Positions 1 to 5,366 of a DNA stretch of 5,366 nucleotides are shown one piece after another (position 1 is the first letter of the stretch; every line of letters starts with the position of its first letter). The notes under the pieces are model-generated. The model made no database searches. It was given only the letters and a program-made list of their open reading frames with translations, and was not told the DNA's origin. Location: the NCBI GenBank assembly GCA_036747335.1, contig DAIOCL010000148.1, positions 1 to 5,366 on the forward strand. Reading direction: 5' to 3'. Origin of the DNA: UBA4660 sp002405435. Lineage in GTDB: Bacteria > Bacteroidota > Bacteroidia > Flavobacteriales_D > Sanyastnellaceae. A program made the translations under genes and the position numbers.

Positions 1-94
1 CGGCTTCGCTCACCTGGCGTTCGACTTCGCTCACCTGGCGTTCGACTTCGCTCACCTGCCGCCCGGCTTCGCCCGGTAAGGCCCGCTCACCTGC
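1..94. repeat. 21-bp tandem repeat, running off the left edge
   Basis: The unit CGTTCGACTTCGCTCACCTGG occurs at 18-38 and, with one change at its last base, at 39-59. Positions 1-17 hold the last 17 bases of a preceding copy with one A-to-G change. A fourth copy at 60-94 is interrupted by 14 extra bases (72-85), and a fifth, more degraded one starts at 95. On the minus strand the core is GAGCGAAGTCGAA, which I recall from a dispersed intergenic repeat family in Bacteroidota and other phyla. Related fragments such as GGCTTCGCT recur up to about 180. The number of copies beyond the edge is unknown. Probably non-coding, though the minus strand is open in one frame. Confidence 0.8.
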
Positions 95-211
95 CGTTCG
101 GCTTACCTCGTCTCCGCCCGTTAACCGACGCTCAGTAACCCTCGCCCGGCACAACGCGTTCACCTCGCGGCTTCGCTTGTCTGCATTGACGCATGGCCCG
201 GGCATGGTATT

Positions 212-232
212 GGCTAAAAGTGTTAATTAGCC
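212..232 (-). terminator. Possible terminator hairpin after the GH5-like gene
   Basis: GGCTAA (212-217) and TTAGCC (227-232) form a 6-bp stem with a 9-base loop, 35 bases beyond the stop of the GH5-like gene on the minus strand. It abuts the 9-bp-period repeat. There is no U-run after the stem in the minus direction, so intrinsic termination would be inefficient. It may instead be part of the neighbouring repeat element. Confidence 0.3.
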
Positions 233-258
233 GCGAATAACACGAATCACACGAAAGA
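232..258. repeat. Three 9-bp units of a CACGAATNA-type intergenic repeat
   Basis: CGCGAATAA (232-240), CACGAATCA (241-249) and CACGAAAGA (250-258) follow each other with an exact 9-base period. On the minus strand this reads as repeated TTCGTG blocks followed by GGCTAATT. I recall such TTCGTG-period elements as common, dispersed intergenic sequences in many environmental bacteria. It begins only nine bases past the stop of the GH5-like gene. The period is directly visible; membership in a dispersed family is from memory. Confidence 0.65.
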
Positions 259-267
259 TTTGCGTCT

Positions 268-1608
268 TTATCTGTTTACGGTAGTGAACCCCACGGTCTG
301 GATGAGTGCAGGGTTGAATTTGCACTGGTTTACGTTAACAATCACCGCGAGGGTAGCAAGTGCTTTTTTTACCTCCTCAGGCGCGGGTGTTCTGGTGCTC
401 TTAACGTCCGACATCCAGTCGATCACATCGCGGGTTTCATCGTCTATTTTAAAAGTGATCAGCGACATGTGTAGTTTTTCGAACGGAATAAAGAACCAGT
501 TTCCATAGTAGGGCGCTCTTTTCTTTTCCGCCGGTCCGGTGGGCAGTTCGAGGGCTTTCCACATATATAGGGTCCATCCGTCCATGTCTGAAGCCGCGTT
601 CATCAGGTTTACCTGCTCCCTGATGGCGGAAATTTTGTTGATACCCCATTCTCCGCAAAAGACAGGCCGCTCGTGAACGCCGGCATGCAACATAAATTTC
701 GGCAGGTGGCTTTTCATGTTGAGTCCAAACCACGTGTAGAGGTGAAAGGAGTAACATCCGTTGGCATCGAGCAGGTGATCGTACCTGGCGAGCACACTGA
801 GGTCTGTGGCGTATTTGTTTCCCTCATAGATAATGATGTGATTAGAGTCGTGTGTGCGGATAGCCGCGGATATTCTCCCGAATAGGTCGATGATTTCCTT
901 TTCACGGTTTTTTTTCAGCGCAGGGTCTCCGAGCAGGTCGTAACCGAGAATCATGGTTTCATCGCGGAAGTGCCTGGCTATCTGTGCCCATATTTCAATG
1001 GTACGCTGCTGAGCCGCCGGAGAATCCCACAGCAGGGTATCGCCTTTCACGTAGCCTGTACACCACAGGTTGTCTGGGGCTTTGGGTGGAACCATCATGA
1101 TGGGTATCACGGCTATGTTATGTTTCCTGCATGCGGGCATCAGCCGGTCAAGACTTTCAAAAAACCAGCTTGTGGTTGTTTCATCGTTGAAGAGTGCGGC
1201 ATCGAATCCGAGTCGCACCGAATTGATTCCCATCTGTTCCATCAAGGCGAGGTCTTCTGGCGTGAGGAAGGTGTCCATCATGCTTTTGAGGTGCTGCTTG
1301 TAGGCCTGCTGTCCGATAAGCCCGGAGACCTTCGCGGCAGTAACTTTCTGGGCCGTCTGAGCGCCCCCGAGCACGTAATTTTCCTGATAGAGCCAACAAC
1401 TGACATTTACCCCTTTGATCAGAAAAGGCTGTCCATCGGGGTTAATGATTTGCTGGCCCTGGCGGTGGAAGAAAGGGGGCTGTGGTTGTCCTTCCGGCTG
1501 ACCGAGAAGTCCTTGCCAGAGCGCCATGGAAAAAAGCAGGGAGGCCAGTTGGAGGTATGCATGCATGGGGGTGCGGGAATGTTGGGTTTTAGGATGCCAG
1601 ATTTCCAT
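268..1608 (-). CDS. Secreted GH5-like (cellulase family) protein with altered acid/base motif
   Basis: A 446-residue (beta/alpha)8-barrel protein of the glycoside hydrolase family 5 type, predicted to be exported. Seen in order: an n-region with K7 and R12, hydrophobic AYLQLASLLFSMALW (17-31), possible cleavage near G36; the strand-1 region FLIKGVNVSCW (62-72); MGINSVRLGF (126-135) with the conserved Arg132; LWDSPAAQQRTIEIW (193-207); MILGYDLLGDP (219-229); IIIYEGNKYATD (258-269); FHLYTW (288-293) with His289 and Tyr291; VFCGEWGI (316-323) with probable nucleophile Glu320; and GWTLYMWKA (344-352). In active GH5 enzymes the segment before the acid/base reads YDLLNEP. Here Asn-Glu is Gly227-Asp228, and the strand-3 His seems replaced (MMVPP, 171-175). 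Hydrolysis may therefore be weak, changed or lost. Start 1608 is preferred because it gives a basic n-region; ATG 1566 (residue 15) is possible. No clear Shine-Dalgarno. The frame stays open through the 159-base spacer back to the zinc-ribbon stop, without another ATG. Confidence 0.85.
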   Translation of the reverse strand: MEIWHPKTQHSRTPMHAYLQLASLLFSMALWQGLLGQPEGQPQPPFFHRQGQQIINPDGQPFLIKGVNVSCWLYQENYVLGGAQTAQKVTAAKVSGLIGQQAYKQHLKSMMDTFLTPEDLALMEQMGINSVRLGFDAALFNDETTTSWFFESLDRLMPACRKHNIAVIPIMMVPPKAPDNLWCTGYVKGDTLLWDSPAAQQRTIEIWAQIARHFRDETMILGYDLLGDPALKKNREKEIIDLFGRISAAIRTHDSNHIIIYEGNKYATDLSVLARYDHLLDANGCYSFHLYTWFGLNMKSHLPKFMLHAGVHERPVFCGEWGINKISAIREQVNLMNAASDMDGWTLYMWKALELPTGPAEKKRAPYYGNWFFIPFEKLHMSLITFKIDDETRDVIDWMSDVKSTRTPAPEEVKKALATLAVIVNVNQCKFNPALIQTVGFTTVNR

Positions 1609-1726
1609 GGCCTTACGCCGGGTGGAGAGATTTTCGCTGCCCGTTTCATTGCGGTGTTTACCGGCGGTCCGTAATGCACCTTGCAGGGGCCGGGCGAAAT
1701 GATTTACACCGGCATCAATGGACCTT

Positions 1727-1741
1727 GGCCGCTTACCGGCC
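1727..1741 (-). terminator. Weak hairpin downstream of the zinc-ribbon gene
   Basis: GGCCG (1727-1731) and CGGCC (1737-1741) form a perfect 5-bp GC stem with a 5-base loop, starting 26 bases beyond the zinc-ribbon stop. There is no U-run after it, so it is at best a weak or factor-dependent terminator. Its position between two same-strand genes is the main support. Confidence 0.2.
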
Positions 1742-1767
1742 GCACCATTGCCTGAAGTTATGTAAAT

Positions 1768-2013
1768 CTAAAAATCAAACAAATCTCCGAGCAGCCCTTT
1801 CTTCTTCTTGTAATGGTACTCCTTGTCGGAAGAATAGCGGTGTTTGTCTGAATAGTCTTGCTGCGGAGGCTTAGTGCTTTGCACCGAGCGCTCGATAATC
1901 TTATCGAGTTCTCCGCGGTCAAGCCATACGCCGCGGCAATCGGGACAATAGTCTATTTCAATTCCGCTTCGGTCGGTCATGACCAGGCTTACATTGCAAT
2001 TAGGGCATTTCAT
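1768..2013 (-). CDS. Small TFIIB-type zinc-ribbon protein (zf-TFIIB family)
   Basis: Cytosolic protein of 81 residues with a single zinc ribbon; it may bind nucleic acid or protein, but the family has no settled function. Two CxxC knuckles, CPNC (3-6) and CPDC (23-26), are 16 residues apart and form the four-Cys zinc site. The following GVWLDRGELDKII (28-40) is the family signature after the second knuckle. Then comes a hydrophilic, Lys/Asp/Tyr-rich linker (about 42-68) and a terminal KKKKGLLGDLFDF (69-81), a basic run followed by a short amphipathic end that I recall as recurring in Bacteroidota relatives. I chose the ATG at 2013 because family members usually begin MKCP. The frame extends upstream to ATGs at 2085 and 2082, but that would add 24 residues (MMHAGLFQQITRQLRKTQYA...) with no family match. 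No good Shine-Dalgarno sequence is visible before either start. Family call is strong, start moderately so. Confidence 0.85.
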   Translation of the reverse strand: MKCPNCNVSLVMTDRSGIEIDYCPDCRGVWLDRGELDKIIERSVQSTKPPQQDYSDKHRYSSDKEYHYKKKKGLLGDLFDF

Positions 2014-2626
2014 GGTGTCGTATATGGCGTATTGGGTCTTTCTCAGTTGCCGTGTTATCTGCTGAAACAGACCAGCATGCATCAAAGAGTGTGCTAAAAG
2101 TACTCAAAATACTTTTACGCGCCTATTGGAGCGCGGCAATTTTCCTTTGATGCAGTCATAGTGGCCGCTTTGGCGGTTGCCTTTGCGCGGTTCGTTGAGC
2201 GGGAAGAATGTGAAAATTCTGTTACTCGGAAAAAGGCCTTTGACAATAAAGATGTCGGCGGATAGATTCCTACATCCGATCCGGAACAATGGCTAGGAAT
2301 GTTTGCTGTTGGCGAAAGAACCTTACCGCCGGGGTAGTTTCTCAACAGATAAACAGCGGGTCGGGATGTATTGCTTTGACCTGCCTTGTCACTGAGCAGG
2401 GAAGTCCGGGGAAAATTCGCCACTCTTTGCACCGTATGGCATCCATTTCGTGCATAGTCGAGGGTGATAGTCCGGGATAAAAGAATATGCGGTGGGTCTT
2501 GGATTGTGGGAGATGCTGCAAGAGACTGCAAAAAAACAGGTGCTCGGTACCTTCCGCACACCCCAGCCTGCGCCTTGCGTTGGCAGCATCGGGTCTGCTC
2601 AGGTATGGCAGGGCCGGGAAATGCCC
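2014..2626. other. 613-base gene-poor spacer
   Basis: No convincing gene is visible between the DUF4249 stop and the zinc-ribbon gene. Open frames of 60-150 codons exist on both strands, for example minus-strand 2561-2115. They overlap each other, are rich in Ser, Thr, Arg and Pro, and show no domain, signal peptide or membrane segment I recognise. Small hairpins can be drawn (CCGC/GCGG at 2165-2176), none followed by a T-run on either strand. I looked for RNase P, tmRNA, SRP RNA and cobalamin-riboswitch cores and found none. It may be an eroded gene or a long untranslated region. The one clear structural item is the inverted repeat at 2095-2117, listed separately. Confidence 0.5.
2095..2117. 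repeat. AT-rich 8-bp inverted repeat, 7-base spacer
   Basis: TAAAAGTA (2095-2102) is mirrored exactly by TACTTTTA (2110-2117) around the spacer CTCAAAA. It lies about 80 bases upstream of the zinc-ribbon start chosen here, and only ten bases upstream of the alternative ATG at 2085. It could be an operator for a dimeric regulator, part of an AT-rich promoter, or a transcript hairpin. On the minus strand it includes TATTTTG, which only loosely resembles the Bacteroidota -7 element TAnnTTTG. The symmetry is directly visible; the function is not. Confidence 0.35.
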
Positions 2627-3472
2627 TTATTGAATCAGGATTTTTTTCTCGTCGTAAATCAATGTAGTGAAGATGCCCATGCCGCCGTTGAGGTTGCTGA
2701 TGATGTTGGCGGGTTGCCCGAACGGATTTCCATTGGACGATTGGGCGTTGTTGACGGATTCAGTGAAGCTGTTGTGTTCCGGTGTGAGGTGGTAAAGCCT
2801 TCCGGTTACGCTATCACCGGGGTTGAAGGCATAGCCGGTATAAAAGCTGAATTGGTCTCCGTTGAACAGTATGTCACTGAAGGTGATGTCCCAAACATCC
2901 TCTTCCACTACGATGGGTTCATCCTTGTAGGCGACAATCCGGTAGTGGTTGACAGTACTTTCGTTGTCGCGGAAGATCAATCCTGCCGCTGCCTGCAAGT
3001 CGTCGTTGTAGTTATACACCAGGCTGTCTATGGGCACAAGGTTGTTGAGTCTCGTGCTGCCCGTCATCTCCCTGCCCTGGTTGTCTCTGACATATACTTC
3101 GTAGTTGATGCCAGGTTGCAGTTCCATGATTTTCGGATTGAAGTAGTTGTAAATCTTGTTGAACTTCTGGTCAAAAAAGAAGGTGTTGACCAGGGTGTCT
3201 TTTTCCTCGCCGTAACTCACCACAATGAGTGCATCTTCTATGAGCCTGAACTGCGTTGTGTCGGTAAAGGGAATGCTCTCCTGAAGGAGGCAGCTCAGGG
3301 GTTTGCCGTCTTCGAGGTAAAACTCGAGAACCATTTTGGATTCGTATTCCGGTAGTTCGAAATTTATATCCCTCGTACACCCCGAGAGGAAGAGGGCAGC
3401 GGACAAGGCTGCGCCGCCGAGAAGTGTGGGCAGGCGCATGGGCCGTTGCTTTTTGTGGGTTTGGGCAGTCAT
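2627..3472 (-). CDS. DUF4249 family lipoprotein, partner of the TonB-dependent receptor
   Basis: Predicted lipoprotein of 281 residues, probably held at the outer membrane beside the receptor; its biochemical role is not established. The N-terminus has basic residues (K7, K8, R10, R13), a hydrophobic stretch at about 14-30 and a lipobox LSGC with the lipidated Cys at 32. The mature part begins with INFELPEYESKMVLEFYLED, which fits the DUF4249 pattern of an acidic/Pro segment followed by a 'lVv.g.l.dg.p' beta-strand. The C-terminal NPFGQPANIISNLNGGMGIF (249-268) matches the family ending 'NPF.eP..i.sNi.gG.G.F', so the protein looks full length. The ATG at 3472 is preceded by AGGAG four bases upstream; an alternative ATG at 3439 (residue 12) would leave a shorter n-region and has less support. 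Position 14 bases after the receptor stop indicates one operon. By analogy with SusD-like partners it may help ligand capture, but that is inference. Confidence 0.9.
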   Translation of the reverse strand: MTAQTHKKQRPMRLPTLLGGAALSAALFLSGCTRDINFELPEYESKMVLEFYLEDGKPLSCLLQESIPFTDTTQFRLIEDALIVVSYGEEKDTLVNTFFFDQKFNKIYNYFNPKIMELQPGINYEVYVRDNQGREMTGSTRLNNLVPIDSLVYNYNDDLQAAAGLIFRDNESTVNHYRIVAYKDEPIVVEEDVWDITFSDILFNGDQFSFYTGYAFNPGDSVTGRLYHLTPEHNSFTESVNNAQSSNGNPFGQPANIISNLNGGMGIFTTLIYDEKKILIQ

Positions 3473-3476
3473 GGGG

Positions 3477-3481
3477 CTCCT
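3477..3481 (-). promoter_or_regulatory. Shine-Dalgarno site of the DUF4249 gene
   Basis: On the minus strand the 14-base gap between receptor stop and lipoprotein start contains AGGAG, with CCCC between it and the ATG at 3472. This is the clearest ribosome binding site in the window and favours ATG 3472 over the in-frame ATG at 3439. The spacing of four bases is slightly short but workable. Confidence 0.6.
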
Positions 3482-3486
3482 AAAGC

Positions 3487-5366
3487 TTAGAATTTGAAGT
3501 TATAGGTAAATGCGGGGAGCACAGGGAACAACGATACCAGCGTGGTTTCAAATCGCTCCACTTGTCCCTCTTCGTCGGTGATTTCATCGTAGAAGACGAA
3601 AAACGGATTCCGTCTGCTGTAGGCATTGTAGAGGCTGAAGGTGATGTCAGACTCCCAGCGGGTTGTATTGAGTTTCCACACCAGTCCGAGGTCCATGCGG
3701 TGTGTAGGCGGCATCTGAAAATCATTTCTTCTGACATAATCAGGCGTGGCGCTTATTTCAGAAGGCAGTGCATCCTGAAAGGCAAACCGTCCGCCGGCGA
3801 TGGTAGCGAAGTTTCCTGTACTGAATACCCAGGTGCCGCTGAGACTGAGCCGGTCGGTTAGCTTGTGCATGACGACAACGGAAATGTCGTGCCTTCGGTC
3901 GAAGCGCGGATGAAACGCTATGCCGTAGTTGATTTTGTCAAATTGCCGCCACGACCATGACAGGGTGTAGCCGATCCATCCGGTTGTTTTGCCCTGCTTC
4001 TTTTCGACATAGGTTTCCAGGCCGTAGGCCCATCCTTTGCCGAATACAAATTCGTTGGTCAGGTCTGGATTGGCAAAGAGCTGAGCGCCGTCTCTGAAAT
4101 CGATGGCATTGTCAATCCACTTATAGTACCCTTCGACTGACGCAAAATATTTGTTTTTGGCGATGGCCTGGTGCCAGCCGATCGATACCTGGTCAGAGCG
4201 CTGCGGATTGACGCCGTCTTCGCTTGGGTACCAAACATCGGTGGGTAGTGAGGCGGCGCTGCTGCTGACGAGGTGCAGGTACTGAAACATACGGGCATAG
4301 CTGGCCTTCAGGGTTGCCGTTGGGGTTATGCTTGTTTTTAAAGCCATCCTCGGCTCGATGTTGTTGAATGTTTTTCCGTTGTTGGTGAAGGTGGAATTCC
4401 TAAGGCCCGATAAAAGCTCAATCCGGTCATTTATTTTCCAGGTATGGGAGAGGTAGCCCCCGAATTCACCAGCTTCGATGCGTTGGCCATTTGAGATATC
4501 GGTAAATTCAGCGGATATGCCGAATTCGTTAACGTGGAATCGGTGATAAAGGGCGCTTGCTCCGAAGCGCAGGGTGTGCCGGTCGTTGATGAAGTAGCTC
4601 CAGTTATTGACCAGACCCTGGTCCCAGATCCGAGAGCCAAGGCTGAGGCTCACTTCGGAAAATGAAGTGTTTATGCGGTAGAGATAGCCGGAAGTGATGT
4701 AGGCCGTGGATACGCTGAGCCGGTTGCTGAAGCGGTGGTTCCAATCCAGCGTCGCAGAGCGGTTTCCCCACAGCAGGTTGGCGCCGAAGTTGTCGGCGCT
4801 GAAGGTAAAAAAGTCATTCCCGTAATATCCGTTTAATGAAAGCCTGTTGTTGTCATTGATGATATAATCCAGCGCGCAGTTGAGGTCGTAGAAGTAGTAG
4901 GAGGGTATTGGGGTAAAGTTGGGTTCGCCCCGGTTGAGTGCATTCAAGGAGTTGGTGATTACGTCAGCGTAGGTTCTCCTTCCGGAAACGAGCAACGACA
5001 CCTTTCTTTTTTTAATCGGTACATTTAGGGTTAATCGGGATGAAAGGAGTCCGATTCCTCCCTGCACTGCAACAGAGTCGGCTTGCCCTTTGCGCATCTG
5101 CACGTCCAGCACCGACGATAGCCTGCCGCCGAATTGTGCAGGGAATCCGGATTTGTACAGGGTCACATCGCTAATGGCATCCGAATTGAACACGCTGAAA
5201 AAGCCAAACAGGTGGCTGGGATTGTAAACGGGCGCATGCTCGACCAGAATCAGGTTTTGGTCATTACTTCCACCCCGCACAAAAAAGCCCGCTGTTCCCT
5301 CTCCGCCTGATTTACCACCGGGTTTGAGCTGGAGTACTTTCAGAATATCCACCTCTCCGAGGATGG
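3487..5366 (-). CDS. TonB-dependent outer-membrane receptor, N-terminus cut by window edge
   Basis: Outer-membrane active transporter that takes up a ligand using TonB/ExbBD energy; the ligand is unknown. The frame is open to the window edge: ATC CTC GGA GAG precede the GTG at 5352, giving ILGEVDILKVLQLKPG, the familiar start of the plug core. That GTG is therefore an internal Val, not a start, and the signal peptide, any carboxypeptidase-like N-terminal domain, the TonB box and the early plug lie outside the window. Counting the Val as residue 1, the plug shows FFVRGG (23-28), an APVYN motif (40-44), SHLFGFFSVFN (46-56) and FPAQFGGRLSSVLD (70-83). The remaining ~500 residues are rich in alternating aromatic/polar strands typical of the 22-strand barrel. 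The last residues, AFTYNFKF, end in Phe, the usual outer-membrane beta-signal. The usual LLD before the APVYN motif reads LVEHA here. The stop lies 14 bases before the DUF4249 gene, so the two are co-transcribed. Family call is firm; substrate cannot be inferred. Confidence 0.96.
   Translation of the reverse strand, partial: ILGEVDILKVLQLKPGGKSGGEGTAGFFVRGGSNDQNLILVEHAPVYNPSHLFGFFSVFNSDAISDVTLYKSGFPAQFGGRLSSVLDVQMRKGQADSVAVQGGIGLLSSRLTLNVPIKKRKVSLLVSGRRTYADVITNSLNALNRGEPNFTPIPSYYFYDLNCALDYIINDNNRLSLNGYYGNDFFTFSADNFGANLLWGNRSATLDWNHRFSNRLSVSTAYITSGYLYRINTSFSEVSLSLGSRIWDQGLVNNWSYFINDRHTLRFGASALYHRFHVNEFGISAEFTDISNGQRIEAGEFGGYLSHTWKINDRIELLSGLRNSTFTNNGKTFNNIEPRMALKTSITPTATLKASYARMFQYLHLVSSSAASLPTDVWYPSEDGVNPQRSDQVSIGWHQAIAKNKYFASVEGYYKWIDNAIDFRDGAQLFANPDLTNEFVFGKGWAYGLETYVEKKQGKTTGWIGYTLSWSWRQFDKINYGIAFHPRFDRRHDISVVVMHKLTDRLSLSGTWVFSTGNFATIAGGRFAFQDALPSEISATPDYVRRNDFQMPPTHRMDLGLVWKLNTTRWESDITFSLYNAYSRRNPFFVFYDEITDEEGQVERFETTLVSLFPVLPAFTYNFKF

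Noticed and set aside
970..1674. 234-codon open frame on the plus strand
   Set aside because: Antisense to the GH5-like gene, with no domain or signal peptide; the opposite strand carries clear GH5 motifs.
1609..1770. Zinc-ribbon and GH5-like frames joined by one TAG stop
   Set aside because: The two genes are in the same frame with an open spacer between, but the spacer residues show no domain and the GH5-like protein has its own ATG and signal peptide, so a readthrough fusion is unlikely.
213..2101. Shared 9-mer GCTAAAAGT at 213-221 and 2093-2101, both next to hairpins
   Set aside because: Dozens of 9-mer pairs are expected by chance in a window of this size, and the sequences flanking the two copies differ.
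2390..2425. Possible RNase P or cobalamin-riboswitch core (GGGAAGTCCGGGG)
   Set aside because: The short match stands alone: the other conserved RNase P blocks and the AGYCAGGAGACCTGCC-type B12 box are absent nearby.
2115..2561. 148-codon minus-strand open frame in the spacer
   Set aside because: Ser/Thr/Arg/Pro-rich, overlapped by several other frames, no motif or plausible start signal; not supportable as a gene.
2492..3355. 287-codon open frame on the plus strand
   Set aside because: It lies antisense to the DUF4249 lipoprotein, has no recognisable domain and is Val-rich as expected from reading a coding strand backwards; the minus-strand gene has a lipobox, ribosome binding site and family match.
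5350..5352. GTG as the start of the receptor gene
   Set aside because: The frame stays open upstream to the edge and the residues before it (ILGE) continue the plug-domain motif; a receptor starting here would lack a signal peptide and half the plug.

Overview
The window looks like a piece of a Bacteroidota chromosome. The main evidence is a TonB-dependent outer-membrane receptor followed 14 bases later by a DUF4249-type lipoprotein, a pairing typical of that phylum. Ribosome binding sites are also weak or absent at most starts. The class (Flavobacteriia, Saprospiria, Chitinophagia) cannot be fixed from what is visible. All four supported genes lie on the minus strand, so the window is read here from its right end to its left end.

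Layout in the direction of transcription. (1) 5366-3487: a TonB-dependent receptor, cut at its N-terminus by the window edge. It carries the later part of the plug and an apparently complete beta-barrel ending in Phe. (2) 3472-2627: a DUF4249 family lipoprotein, clearly in an operon with the receptor. (3) 2626-2014: 613 bases with no convincing gene; only an AT-rich inverted repeat stands out. (4) 2013-1768: an 81-residue TFIIB-type zinc-ribbon protein. (5) 1767-1609: a 159-base spacer. (6) 1608-268: a secreted glycoside hydrolase family 5 (GH5)-like protein that keeps the nucleophile region but has lost the usual acid/base Asn-Glu-Pro motif. (7) 258-1: non-coding-looking DNA with a 9-bp-period 'CACGAATNA' repeat and a 21-bp tandem repeat that runs off the window edge.

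The receptor and the DUF4249 lipoprotein very probably form one outer-membrane complex importing an unknown ligand. The zinc-ribbon protein and the GH5-like protein point the same way but are separated by long spacers; nothing visible ties them to the receptor. I see no mobile element, CRISPR array, tRNA, rRNA or defence system. The two points most worth a second look are the degenerate active site of the GH5-like protein and the two adjacent intergenic repeat families at the left end.
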